Source: Neobittarella massiliensis (ex Bilen et al. 2018) (lineage in GTDB: Bacteria; Bacillota; Clostridia; Oscillospirales; Ruminococcaceae). From it: 64,000 bases of DNA. The translations under genes and the position numbers were made by a program. This document shows positions 1 through 8,317 of the stretch, one piece after another; the stretch's first letter is position 1, and the number at the start of each line of letters is the position of its first letter. Location of the stretch: NCBI RefSeq assembly GCF_900289145.1, contig NZ_OKQO01000001.1, forward strand, positions 62,001 through 126,000, read 5' to 3'. Under the pieces are notes generated by a model that was not told the origin of the DNA, made no database searches, and was given only the letters and a program-made list of their open reading frames with translations.

Positions 1-1017
1 AGACAGCACCCGCTTGACGAAGTTCTTGCCGGTGTTGCCAAAAAAGGCCAGCACCCCGGTCACCGAAAACAGCGGCAGCCACGCCGAGAGCGACGACCAC
101 TTGGCCCACTCCTGGGGGAAGAAGTTGGGGCGGGAAGGCACCTCCGGCATAAAAAACAGCGACGACAAGATCCCCCCGTAGCGCTGGGTGTCGGCGTAAA
201 ACAGCAGGTCGTGCCCAAACAAAAAGTTATCCACCCGCGGGTTGCCGGTAATGGCCAAAATGCCCGGCAAAAAGATGATCATCCCGCCCAGGCAGCCCAG
301 TACTGTCTCGAAAGCCAGCCCAAAAAACACCCGTTTTTTTATGCAGAAATGGGGGGATGGAAGCCGGCACAAAAAGTAGATGAGTAAAAACACGGCCTGT
401 CCCACAAAGAAAAAGTAGTTGACCATCATGTTGATAGCCACCGCCACCGCAAAAAAGCCCTTTTTGCCGTCCACCACGTACATCTCCAGCCCAATGAGCA
501 GCAGCGGAAACAGCGCCACCACGTCCACGAAGTGGTTAAAGAATACGTTGTACACCGTAAAGCCCGAAAAGGCGTACAGCAGGCTGCCCAGCAGGGCAAA
601 ATTTTTGTTGCGCAAAAACCGCGCTATGTAGCAGTAGGCGGTCAGCCCGCACACCCCAAATTTTAAAATGAACATCGGCCCCATCAGGTAGGGGATCATC
701 CAGTTGGGAAACGGCAGCATCAGCCAAAAAAAGGGGCTGCCCAGCATGTAAAAGCTGTACGAGCCGATAAAGTTGGCCCCCAGGTCGGTGCCGAAATCCC
801 AGTTCCAGTTTCCCGAGCGGATCATCTCGTGGGCGTGCTGGTAAAACGGGATGTCCTGCACATTGTAGTCGCCAAAATAAAAAAAGTACCCCTGATCCTG
901 GATCATAAATGGGATAAAAATGGCCGCCGCTACCAGACAGGCGAGCAAAAATGCCGCCAGATAGCGGTTTTTACCGGTGTCCTCCCGGTCGGTCAGGTAG
1001 CTGGTGAATGGTCGCAT
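1..1017 (-). CDS. YfhO-family polytopic membrane protein, 3' end cut by window
   Basis: A frame open from ATG at 1017 to the left edge gives 339 residues without a stop. A short basic N-terminus leads into a hydrophobic segment (about residues 20-40). Then comes an extracytoplasmic loop with the motif WNWDFGTDLGANF and a succession of aromatic-rich membrane helices. This pattern is that of the YfhO family, GT-C-like membrane glycosyltransferases; in Bacillus YfhO is linked to sugar decoration of lipoteichoic acid. Substrate here is inferred only from the family. The start is set by GGGGAG nine bases upstream. Family members are usually far longer, so most of the protein lies outside the window. 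Confidence 0.85.
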   Translation of the reverse strand, partial: MRPFTSYLTDREDTGKNRYLAAFLLACLVAAAIFIPFMIQDQGYFFYFGDYNVQDIPFYQHAHEMIRSGNWNWDFGTDLGANFIGSYSFYMLGSPFFWLMLPFPNWMIPYLMGPMFILKFGVCGLTAYCYIARFLRNKNFALLGSLLYAFSGFTVYNVFFNHFVDVVALFPLLLIGLEMYVVDGKKGFFAVAVAINMMVNYFFFVGQAVFLLIYFLCRLPSPHFCIKKRVFFGLAFETVLGCLGGMIIFLPGILAITGNPRVDNFLFGHDLLFYADTQRYGGILSSLFFMPEVPSRPNFFPQEWAKWSSLSAWLPLFSVTGVLAFFGNTGKNFVKRVLS

Positions 1018-1045
1018 GGTCACAGTCTCCCCAAAATTTTTTTGC

Positions 1046-1087
1046 CCACCGCCGGCTGGCCGGGTAGTGGTCCCGGCCGGTCGGTGG
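1046..1087. repeat. G+C-rich hairpin upstream of the YfhO-like gene
   Basis: Arms CCACCG and CGGTGG are extended by CGGC/GGCC-rich pairing around a loop TAGTGGT. It lies in the 5' leader of the minus-strand gene starting at 1017. It has no adjoining T-tract in either direction, so it is not a classical terminator. Confidence 0.4.
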
Positions 1088-1280
1088 TAAAATAAAACTA
1101 TCGGTACGCAGCGCCCGCCCCGGCCACAGCGCCCGGGCAGAGCCTGTCGGCCGGCCGCCAAAGGCGCCGGCAGTCTGCGCATAAAGTCAGTGTATACCTA
1201 CTACTATACAAAAAATCAGCAGATTTTGGTACCTGACCGCCGGTAATTTGGAAAGATAGCCAGAAAAGGGAGGAAAAACC

Positions 1281-1868
1281 GTGAAGAGTTTTCCGTTCTA
1301 CGGCCAGCTGTGGCGCATGCGCTACATCCAGCGCTGGGGGCTCATGAAAAATAGCCGCCCCGAAAATCTCAGCGAACACACCCTCGATACCGCCATCATC
1401 GCCCACTGCCTGGGGGTACTGCGTAACACCCGCTTTGGCGGCAGCGTCGACCTGGGCCAGCTGGTGCTCTACGCCCTCTACCACGACGCGCCAGAGGTGC
1501 TCACCGGCGACCTGCCCACCCCCGTCAAGTACCACGACCCCGCCCTCAGCAGCGCCTACAAGCAGCTCGAGGAGCTCTCCGCCGCCCGGCTGCTCTCCCA
1601 GCTGCCCGCCGATCTGCAGCCGGCTTTTGCCCCCTACCTGCTGGGCCGGGGCCAGCAGGAGGTGCTGGCGCTGTGCAAAGCCGCCGACAAGCTCTCGGCG
1701 CTGTGTAAGTGTATCGAGGAGCAAAAGAGCGGCAGCAGCGAGTTCGAGAGCGCCCGCCGCGCCCAGCTGCAGGCCCTCAGGCAGATGGATCTGCCCGAAG
1801 TCGACCTGTTCTGCGAGCTGTTCCTCCCCGGCTACTACCTCTCTCTCGACGACCTACAGGAACTGTGA
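1281..1868 (+). CDS. yfbR: 5'-deoxynucleotidase YfbR (HD domain)
   Basis: A 195-residue protein matching YfbR along its whole length. YfbR is a metal-dependent phosphohydrolase that removes the 5' phosphate of deoxynucleoside monophosphates during dNTP salvage. Visible landmarks are H33 in the SEHTLD motif, the H68-D69 pair in YALYHDAPE, the following TGDLPTPVKY stretch and D136 in AADKL. These correspond to the HD-fold metal ligands of the E. coli enzyme. The start is GTG with AGGGAGG seven bases upstream. The gene stands alone between oppositely oriented genes and ends at its own terminator. Confidence 0.93.
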   Translation: MKSFPFYGQLWRMRYIQRWGLMKNSRPENLSEHTLDTAIIAHCLGVLRNTRFGGSVDLGQLVLYALYHDAPEVLTGDLPTPVKYHDPALSSAYKQLEELSAARLLSQLPADLQPAFAPYLLGRGQQEVLALCKAADKLSALCKCIEEQKSGSSEFESARRAQLQALRQMDLPEVDLFCELFLPGYYLSLDDLQEL

Positions 1869-2075
1869 TCTCACCCAGCAACTACACCGCTTCTGCCTTA
1901 AAGTGCAAAATGTGCTCAAGTATACGGCACAAATATTGAGCGCACAACTCCTTATAGCCGCCGCATAGTTTACTTGCTATCCCCCTGCGTTCAGCCCTTT
2001 TGACCCACGAACATTTCCCACCCACTTTTTATCAGTCAGCCCGGATACGCGCCGGTATGCAGTGTTTTGGCCAGC

Positions 2076-2119
2076 CGGCCCTTAAAAAGGTACCAACAGT
2101 TGTAAACAGGGCCGTTTTT
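2076..2119 (+). terminator. Rho-independent terminator of yfbR
   Basis: Stem CGGCCCT (2076-2082) pairs with AGGGCCG (2108-2114) across a 25-base loop and is followed directly by TTTTT. Confidence 0.6.
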
Positions 2120-2148
2120 ACAGTTTATTAACAATTTTTTGACCGCAG

Positions 2149-2172
2149 AAAAACGGGCCGCCCCGCGGCCCG
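2149..2172 (-). terminator. Rho-independent terminator of dus
   Basis: Read on the minus strand, CGGGCCG pairs with CGGCCCG around a five-base loop and is followed by TTTTT, about 75 bases after the dus stop. Confidence 0.8.
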
Positions 2173-2247
2173 CCTCATTTTCTATCTGTTAAAAATGACC
2201 TTAAAGATCCGCCCAGCCTTCACCGCTGCCGCTCGGATCATTTTGCC

Positions 2248-3210
2248 TCACGATTCATCACATACCGTGGCGCACAGCGCCTCCAGGTCCTCAAAGGTAG
2301 ATAAACTGCCGGTCATGGCCCGCAGCTTGGCCGCCCCGCGCACCCCTTTTATATACCAGGCGGCATGGGTGCGCATCAGCAGCATGGCCCGGCGCTCGCC
2401 TTTTTCCTCTATACACATGCGCGCGTGGCGCTGGAGCACCTCCATGCGCTGGGGCATAGCCGGTGCCGGCTCGTACCGGCCGCTCTGCAGGTACGACTCT
2501 ATCTGTCCAAACAGCCAGGGGTGGCCCAGCGCCGCCCGCCCCACCATCACCGCGTCGCAGCCGGTCTCATCCAGCATCCGCCGGGCATCCTCGGGGGCGG
2601 CGATGTCGCCGTTGCCGATCACCGGTACCGCCACCGCCTCTTTTACCGCGCGGATAATGTCCAGGTCTACCTGTGGGGCGTACATCTGCTCGCGGGTCTT
2701 GCCGTGCACGGTAATGGCCGCCGCCCCGGCCTGTTGGCAGCCCAGGGCCATCTCCACCGCGTTGACCGAACTCTCGTCCCATCCCTTGCGCATCTTTACC
2801 GTCACCGGCACGTCCACCGCCGCCACCACTGCCGCCACCACCGCAAAGGCCCGCTCGGGGCGCAGCATCAGCCGGCTGCCACAGCCGTTTTGGGTGATCT
2901 TGGGGGCCGGGCAGCCCATATTGATATCGATAAAGTCGGGGCCGTAGTCCATGACCATCTCCGCTGCCGCGGCCATGATCGCCGGGTCGTCGCCGAATAG
3001 CTGGATGGAGAAGGGACGCTCGATATCTCGCCGAAACAGCAGATCACGGCTCTTTTTGTCCCCCAAAGTCAGGGCTTTGGCGCTGATCATCTCGCTGACC
3101 ACCAGCGAGCACCCGTACGAGCGGCACAGCGCGCGAAAGGCGCTGTCGCCCACCCCGGCCATAGGGGCTAAAACGGTGTGCCCGGGTATCATTTTGTCTG
3201 CTATCTGCAT
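2248..3210 (-). CDS. dusB: tRNA-dihydrouridine synthase (DusB type)
   Basis: A 320-residue FMN-dependent TIM-barrel enzyme that reduces uridines in the tRNA D-loop. Motifs in order: LAPMAGVGD near the N-terminus, the NMGCPAPK loop with the catalytic Cys, VTVKMRKGW, ITVHGKTREQ, VIGNGDI and VMVGRAALG for phosphate and flavin binding. The order and spacing fit the DusB branch found next to many bacterial operons. An ATG 18 bases further upstream (3228) is in frame. AGAGGA lies seven bases before the ATG at 3210 and decides for the shorter start. Divergent from polA with overlapping promoters. Confidence 0.93.
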   Translation of the reverse strand: MQIADKMIPGHTVLAPMAGVGDSAFRALCRSYGCSLVVSEMISAKALTLGDKKSRDLLFRRDIERPFSIQLFGDDPAIMAAAAEMVMDYGPDFIDINMGCPAPKITQNGCGSRLMLRPERAFAVVAAVVAAVDVPVTVKMRKGWDESSVNAVEMALGCQQAGAAAITVHGKTREQMYAPQVDLDIIRAVKEAVAVPVIGNGDIAAPEDARRMLDETGCDAVMVGRAALGHPWLFGQIESYLQSGRYEPAPAMPQRMEVLQRHARMCIEEKGERRAMLLMRTHAAWYIKGVRGAAKLRAMTGSLSTFEDLEALCATVCDES

Positions 3211-3255
3211 GTTGTAGTCCTCTCTCATCGGTCTGCGATTTGTTTTGCGTATCTC

Positions 3256-3284
3256 ATTTTAACAAAATGCCGCGCTTTTTACAA
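3256..3284 (-). promoter_or_regulatory. Predicted promoter of dusB
   Basis: On the minus strand TTGTAA (3284-3279), a 17-base spacer and TAAAAT (3261-3256) precede dusB by about 45 bases. The -35 box overlaps that of the divergent polA promoter. Confidence 0.55.
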
Positions 3285-3308
3285 ACACAGGCGATTTTGT
3301 GCTATACT
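3278..3308 (+). promoter_or_regulatory. Predicted promoter of polA
   Basis: TTTACA (3278-3283) with TATACT (3303-3308). The spacer is 19 bases, or 18 if the -35 is read as TTACAA. It is back-to-back with the dusB promoter so that only one polymerase could occupy the shared -35 segment. Confidence 0.5.
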
Positions 3309-3432
3309 AAAACATATATGTGCATTTCTGCTCTCGGCTCTTTTTGCCGCGGCAGACCTGCCGGCGCGTACAGGAGGATGGCCCTGGCCCGGCGGCAAAG
3401 ACCATTTCCATACAGTGAGGTAACAACGACCT

Positions 3433-5955
3433 ATGAAATATGTCTGCATCGACGGCAACAGCATTCTCAACCGCGCCTTTTACGGTATCAAGCTGCTCAC
3501 CACCAAAGACGGCACCTACACCAACGCCATATACGGCTTTTTAAACATCCTGTTTAAGATCCAGGAGGAACAGCAACCCGATGGGGTGGCTATCGCCTTC
3601 GACCTGCCGGCGCCCACTTTTCGCCACCGGCGGTACGACGGCTATAAGGGGACCCGCAAAGGCATGCCTGAAGAGCTGGCTGCCCAGCTGCCGGTACTCA
3701 AAGAGATCCTGCAGAAAATGGGCTATACGCTGCTGGAGCGCGAGGACTACGAGGCCGACGATATCCTGGGCACCTTTGGCCGGCTGTGCCAGCAGCAGGG
3801 GGCCGACTGCGTGCTGGCCACTGGCGACCGCGACTCCTATCAGCTCATCACCGACCACGTTTTCGTGCGCATGTCGGCCACCAACAAGTCCGATATCGTC
3901 ACCCCCGACGATATCCGTCAAAAATACGGCGTCGAGCCCCGCCAGCTCATCGATGTCAAGGCCCTCATGGGCGACAGCTCCGACAATATACCCGGCGTAG
4001 CCGGTATCGGTGAAAAAACGGCACTGACCCTCATCGGCCAGTTCGGCAGCCTGGATGGGGTGTACGAGCACTTGGAAGATAAGGCCATCAAGCCCGGCGT
4101 GCGCGCCAAATTGCAAAAAGACCGCGATATCGCCTACCTGTCGCGGGAGCTGGCCGAGATCTGTACCGAGGTGGATATCGATCCCGAACTATCCCACTAC
4201 CGGGTGGAGGTGGTCGATGAGGATTGGCTGTTTCACACCTTTTCCAAACTGGAGATGCAGACCTTTATCGCCAAGTTGGGGCTGGTCCCCGGCGCGGCCC
4301 CGGCGGCAGCGGACACAGAAGCGCCGGTGCTGCCCGCCGGCGAGGTGGTAGAAACGCTACAGCAGGCGGACGAGCCCCTCTACTTGGTGCCGGTAGAGGA
4401 CCGGTGGGCGGCTATATGGGGCCGACAGGTGCAGCTCTGTCAGGATGTGGACCAACTGGGTCCGGTGCTGGCCGACCAGTCGGTCCCCAAGCGGGTGTTT
4501 GACAGCAAGGCGCTGTATCACCTGTGCGGCGATTTGGCGGGCGTGCAGTTCGACTGTATGCTGGCCGCCTATCTGCTCAATCCAACCGCCAGCAGCTACG
4601 ATCCGCAGAACCTGTTGGGCGAGTACGAGATACAGCCGGTCATGGCGCTGCCGGAGGACCTGCCCGGCGCCCAGCTCATCGCCGGTTTTCAGCCGCTTTG
4701 CAACAAGTTGGCCCAGCGGCTGGAAGAACTGGGTCAGCGGCAGCTGATGGACGAGATCGAGCTGCCACTGGCGGCGGTGCTGGCCGATATGGAAAAAGAG
4801 GGCTTTGAGATCGATACCGCCAGCACCGCCGCCTACGGTCAGGTGCTCGACGCCCGCATAAGTGAAGTACAGCAAAATATCTGGCAGGTGGTGGGCCGCG
4901 AATTCAACATCAACAGCCCCAAACAGCTGGGGGTGGCGCTGTTTGAAGACTTGGGCCTGCCCCACGGCAAAAAGACCAAGACCGGCTACTCCACCAACGT
5001 GGACGTGCTCAACAGTCTGGTAGATAAGCACCCGGTGGTGCGCGATATTCTGGATTTTCGCAGCTACTCCAAGCTGAAATCCACCTACGTCGACGGCCTG
5101 CTCAAGGTGGTGGCCGACGACGGGCGCATCCATACCAATTTTAAACAGACCGAGACCCGCACCGGCCGCATCTCCTCCACCGAACCCAACATGCAAAATA
5201 TCCCGGTGCGTACCGCCCTGGGCAGTGAGTTGCGCAAGTTCTTTGTGGCCAAAGAGGGGTATACGCTGGTCGACGCCGACTACTCCCAGATCGAGCTGCG
5301 GGTGCTGGCCCACATGGCCAGCGACGAAAAGATGATCGAGGCCTTTACCGAGGGGATGGATATCCACACCACCACCGCCTCGCAGGTGTTCGGCATGCCG
5401 CTAGATTTTGTGACACCCGAGATGCGCCGCCGGGCCAAGGCGGTCAACTTCGGCATCGTGTACGGTATCGGTGCCTACTCGCTGGCGCAGGATATCGACG
5501 TGTCGGTGCCCGAGGCCGACTCCTATATCAAGGGCTATCTGAACACCTACCACGGAGTACACGATTTTATGGAGAAGACGGTGGCCGAGGCCACTGAGTG
5601 CGGCTATGTGAGCACGCTGTTTGGCCGCCGCCGCTACCTGCCCGAACTGCAGAGCAAAAACCGGATCATACAGGCACTGGGCAAACGCATGGCCATGAAC
5701 AGCCCCATCCAGGGCACCGCCGCCGATATCATCAAGATCGCTATGTGCCGGGTATATGACCGTCTGGCTCGTGAAAAACTCGACGCCAAGCTCATTTTGC
5801 AGGTGCACGACGAGCTCATCGTCGAGGCCAGAGAGGATATAGCCAACCAGGTAGCCGCGCTGGTAGCCCAGGAGATGCAGGGCGCTGCTGATCTGCAGGT
5901 GCCGCTGGTGGTAGACGCCCATGTGGGAAAAAATTGGTATATTGCCAAGGGGTGA
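3433..5955 (+). CDS. polA: DNA polymerase I
   Basis: An 840-residue family A polymerase for gap filling and Okazaki primer removal. Residues 1 to about 290 form the 5'-3' exonuclease/FEN domain (YEADDILGT, ATGDRDSYQL, GVAGIGEKTA). The middle keeps the 3'-5' exonuclease fold (FDCMLAAYLLNP) but has no recognisable first acidic exonuclease motif, so proofreading is probably lost, as in Bacillus and Taq enzymes. The polymerase domain has motif A (DADYSQIELRVLAH), motif B (RRRAKAVNFGIVYG, Phe at the dideoxy-discriminating position) and motif C (LQVHDELIVEA). The Shine-Dalgarno GAGG is 12 bases upstream, rather distant. First gene of polA-ywlE-rimI-tsaD. Confidence 0.97.
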   Translation: MKYVCIDGNSILNRAFYGIKLLTTKDGTYTNAIYGFLNILFKIQEEQQPDGVAIAFDLPAPTFRHRRYDGYKGTRKGMPEELAAQLPVLKEILQKMGYTLLEREDYEADDILGTFGRLCQQQGADCVLATGDRDSYQLITDHVFVRMSATNKSDIVTPDDIRQKYGVEPRQLIDVKALMGDSSDNIPGVAGIGEKTALTLIGQFGSLDGVYEHLEDKAIKPGVRAKLQKDRDIAYLSRELAEICTEVDIDPELSHYRVEVVDEDWLFHTFSKLEMQTFIAKLGLVPGAAPAAADTEAPVLPAGEVVETLQQADEPLYLVPVEDRWAAIWGRQVQLCQDVDQLGPVLADQSVPKRVFDSKALYHLCGDLAGVQFDCMLAAYLLNPTASSYDPQNLLGEYEIQPVMALPEDLPGAQLIAGFQPLCNKLAQRLEELGQRQLMDEIELPLAAVLADMEKEGFEIDTASTAAYGQVLDARISEVQQNIWQVVGREFNINSPKQLGVALFEDLGLPHGKKTKTGYSTNVDVLNSLVDKHPVVRDILDFRSYSKLKSTYVDGLLKVVADDGRIHTNFKQTETRTGRISSTEPNMQNIPVRTALGSELRKFFVAKEGYTLVDADYSQIELRVLAHMASDEKMIEAFTEGMDIHTTTASQVFGMPLDFVTPEMRRRAKAVNFGIVYGIGAYSLAQDIDVSVPEADSYIKGYLNTYHGVHDFMEKTVAEATECGYVSTLFGRRRYLPELQSKNRIIQALGKRMAMNSPIQGTAADIIKIAMCRVYDRLAREKLDAKLILQVHDELIVEAREDIANQVAALVAQEMQGAADLQVPLVVDAHVGKNWYIAKG

Positions 5956-5996
5956 GTGACAGTTTGCGCCCCGGAAGTTTTTGAGAAGAGGAGACC

Positions 5997-6425
5997 ATGA
6001 AGATTCTGTTTGTGTGTACCGGAAACACCTGCCGCAGCCCTATGGCCCAGCTGCTGTATGAGCAGCTGTACGCCGACCCGGGCGACAGCTGCCAGAGTGC
6101 CGGTCTCTCGGCTTTTGCCGGCGATCCCATCAGTGAGGGGGCCCGCCAGGTGTTGGCTGAGCGGGGCATCGATGCCAGCGGGTTCAGGGCCCGGCCGCTC
6201 TCGCTGTACATGGTCGAGGAGGCCGACGCCATCTGCGTGATGACCCCTCAGCACGCCCAGCTGCTGGGGCAGATGGTGGACGCGGCCACCCGCCAGAAAA
6301 TACACGTGTTGGGCGCACCGGCAGGTATCAGCGACCCATTTGGCGGCGACTTAGACACCTATCGCCGCTGCCGCGACGAGATCGCTGCTGCCCTACAGCA
6401 GCTGCGGACTGGCCGATGTCAGTGA
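5997..6425 (+). CDS. ywlE: Low-molecular-weight phosphatase, probable protein-arginine phosphatase
   Basis: A 142-residue LMW-PTP fold protein. The P-loop CTGNTCRSP begins at the nucleophile C7, with R13 as phosphate ligand, and the general acid Asp lies in SDPFGG. Residue 11 of the loop is Thr. In B. subtilis YwlE this Thr selects phosphoarginine over phosphotyrosine, where classical LMW-PTPs have Ile. So protein-arginine phosphatase, opposing an McsB-type kinase, is the likely role. No mcsB is in the window. GAGGAG precedes the ATG. Its last ten bases overlap rimI (ATG at 6416), implying coupling. Confidence 0.9.
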   Translation: MKILFVCTGNTCRSPMAQLLYEQLYADPGDSCQSAGLSAFAGDPISEGARQVLAERGIDASGFRARPLSLYMVEEADAICVMTPQHAQLLGQMVDAATRQKIHVLGAPAGISDPFGGDLDTYRRCRDEIAAALQQLRTGRCQ

Positions 6426-6919
6426 CAATAGCCCCGGCAGTGGCCGAGCAGCTGGGGGAGGTCGCCGCTATCGAGTGTGCGGCGCTGCCGGCTGAGGCCT
6501 GGAGTAAACAGCAGCTGGCGAATGCTCTGTGCGATCAACAACAGCTGTTTTTGGTCGCTTGTGCTGGTGGCGGTACGGTAGTGGGGCATATTTTGTGCCG
6601 AGTGGTATGCGGTGACGGCGAGCTGCTCAGCCTGGCGGTGAGCCCCGCGGCCCGCCGCCGGGGCGTGGGCCGGGCCTTACTGCAGGCAGCACAAAAAGAG
6701 GCGCTGCGCCGTGACTGTACCGCTATGGGGCTGGAGGTGCGCGCTCAAAACCGGGCAGCTATCGCGCTGTACCGGGATCAGGGGTTTATTCCGGTCGGGC
6801 GCCGCCGGGGCTTTTACCGCGCCCCGATCGACGACGCGCTGGTGATGTTGTGGCAGCCGCCGCGGCCCACACAAGACAGGAGCGAGCGAACCGCTGTAGG
6901 CGGCGAGATAGAGATATAG
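6416..6919 (+). CDS. rimI: Ribosomal protein S18-alanine N-acetyltransferase (RimI)
   Basis: A 167-residue GNAT acetyltransferase. It shows SLAVSPAARRRGVGRALL (acetyl-CoA pyrophosphate loop, about residues 62-79) and LEVRAQNRAAIALYRDQGF, the signature of RimI, which acetylates the N-terminal Ala of S18. The C-terminal tail after RRGFYRAPIDDALVM is about 15 residues longer than usual and has no recognisable feature. The position between ywlE and tsaD is typical, since rimI and the t6A gene tsaD are often adjacent. Confidence 0.92.
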   Translation: MSVTIAPAVAEQLGEVAAIECAALPAEAWSKQQLANALCDQQQLFLVACAGGGTVVGHILCRVVCGDGELLSLAVSPAARRRGVGRALLQAAQKEALRRDCTAMGLEVRAQNRAAIALYRDQGFIPVGRRRGFYRAPIDDALVMLWQPPRPTQDRSERTAVGGEIEI

Positions 6920-6930
6920 GGGGATACTGC

Positions 6931-7938
6931 ATGCTGGTATTGGGAATAGAGTCGTCCTGCGACGAAACTGCCTGCGCGGTAGTGGAGGACGGGCGCATTG
7001 TGCACGCGAATATCGTCGCCTCGCAGATCGAGGAGCACCGGCTGTACGGCGGCGTGGTGCCCGAGATCGCCTCCCGCCGCCACGCTGAGGCCATCAGCCA
7101 GATCTACGAGCAGGCGTTGTCCGAAGCCGGAGCCGGTCTCGGCGATATCGATGCCATCGGCGTGACCTATGCGCCGGGGCTCATCGGCTGCCTGCTGGTA
7201 GGGCTCAATTTTGCCAAGGGCCTCTCTTACGCGAGCGGCATCCCGCTGGTGCCGGTACACCACCTGCGCGGCCACATCGCCGCCAACTACATAGCTCACC
7301 CCGACCTAAAGCCACCTTTTTTATGCCTGGTGGCCTCCGGCGGGCACAGCCACATTATCGAGGTGCTCGATTACACCAGTTTTCGGGTCGTTGGCCGCAC
7401 CCGGGATGATGCCGCTGGCGAAGCATTTGATAAGGCCGCCCGTACCATGGGCTTTTCCTATCCCGGCGGGGTGCAGCTCGACCGCGCCGCTCAGAGCGGC
7501 GACCCCACGGCTTTCGCCTTTCCCACGCCCCGGCTCGATACCCCGTACGACTTCAGCTTTTCTGGCCTCAAAACGGCAGTCATCAACCTGGTACACAACG
7601 CCACGCAAAAGGGGCAACAGCTGCCGGTAGAGGACCTGTGCGCCAGCTTTCAAAATAAGGTGGCCACTATATTGTGCGACAAGCTGCTGCTGGCTGCCCG
7701 CGATCTCGGTTACCGCACCATCGCTGTGGCCGGCGGGGTAAGTGCCAACTCGGGCCTGCGGGGCCAGTTGGAGCGCCGCTGCGGCGAGTTGGGCTACGCG
7801 CTGTACCTGCCGCCGCTGGCACTGTGCGGCGACAACGGAGCCATGATCGGCGCCCAGGGATACTATGAGTACTGTGCCGGCAACACCGCCAGCTTGGCAC
7901 AAAATGCTTGCGCCAGTTTGCCGATCGATGTCACCTGA
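6931..7938 (+). CDS. tsaD: tRNA N6-threonylcarbamoyladenosine transferase subunit TsaD
   Basis: A 335-residue ASKHA-fold enzyme that transfers the threonylcarbamoyl group to A37 of ANN-decoding tRNAs, with TsaB/TsaE partners not present here. It starts LGIESSCDETACAVVEDG. The metal ligands H111 and H115 are in HHLRGHIAANY, with ASGGHSHI and VAGGVSANSGLRG further on. A longer in-frame start exists inside rimI at 6850. AGGGGG seven bases before the ATG at 6931 and the family N-terminus favour the start given. Last gene of the polA run. Confidence 0.96.
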   Translation: MLVLGIESSCDETACAVVEDGRIVHANIVASQIEEHRLYGGVVPEIASRRHAEAISQIYEQALSEAGAGLGDIDAIGVTYAPGLIGCLLVGLNFAKGLSYASGIPLVPVHHLRGHIAANYIAHPDLKPPFLCLVASGGHSHIIEVLDYTSFRVVGRTRDDAAGEAFDKAARTMGFSYPGGVQLDRAAQSGDPTAFAFPTPRLDTPYDFSFSGLKTAVINLVHNATQKGQQLPVEDLCASFQNKVATILCDKLLLAARDLGYRTIAVAGGVSANSGLRGQLERRCGELGYALYLPPLALCGDNGAMIGAQGYYEYCAGNTASLAQNACASLPIDVT

Positions 7939-7947
7939 ATAGAACAG

Positions 7948-7983
7948 AGATCCTGGACTTGCTAGAAAGGTCCGGGATCTTGT
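7948..7983 (+). terminator. Terminator-like hairpin after tsaD
   Basis: AGATCC-TGGACTT pairs with AAGGTCCGGGATCT around GCTAG. The following sequence TGTTATA is only weakly T-rich. Confidence 0.5.
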
Positions 7984-8058
7984 TATATACAAATAAAATA
8001 TTACAATTAGTATTATACGTTGCTGAAAATTATGCAAGCGATTGCAAGAACAGATAAG

Positions 8059-8079
8059 AGCCCAATAAGGGCTTTTTTA
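8059..8079 (+). terminator. Rho-independent terminator
   Basis: AGCCC, loop AATAA and GGGCT run straight into a T-tract of six (8073-8078). It probably backs up the weaker hairpin after tsaD. Confidence 0.75.
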
Positions 8080-8142
8080 TTGCCAAAAGATACAAATTTG
8101 TACTCTGCAAACCGTGCAAACGCTGAAAAGAAGTTTTGCTGC

Positions 8143-8172
8143 TTGTGCCGGTGCTGGGGCAGACAGTATAAT
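8143..8172 (+). promoter_or_regulatory. Predicted promoter of the nucleoside hydrolase cluster
   Basis: TTGTGC (8143-8148), an 18-base spacer and a perfect TATAAT (8167-8172), about 145 bases before the first gene. Confidence 0.55.
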
Positions 8173-8317
8173 CAAATTGATAGGAAATAAAAGTGCCGCA
8201 TATCCATGGGACGGCGCCCTGCTGGCGCTGTACCTTTAAAAGTGGCGCGCCGCCGTGCACTGCCGGTCGGGCGCATACACCATGCCAGATGCAGTGTGCG
8301 AAACGGAGGTAAACAGT

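Larger units (their letters stand above)
1869..2247. other. Intergenic region between convergent yfbR and dus
   Basis: No coding sequence is seen. It holds two terminators, one for each flanking gene (2076-2119 on plus, 2149-2172 on minus). The first 200 bases contain nothing recognisable. Confidence 0.6.
7939..8317. other. Intergenic region between tsaD and the nucleoside hydrolase cluster
   Basis: No gene is seen. It holds two stem-loops acting as terminators of the tsaD run and a promoter for the next cluster (8143-8172). After that promoter, a 5' leader of roughly 140 bases contains G+C-rich inverted GGCGCC/GGCGC segments. Confidence 0.6.

Noticed and set aside
3378-3557. Plus-strand ORF beginning just before polA after AGGAGG
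   Set aside because: The binding site touches the ATG, the frame overlaps polA for over 100 bases and the product is low-complexity basic sequence typical of an out-of-frame shadow.
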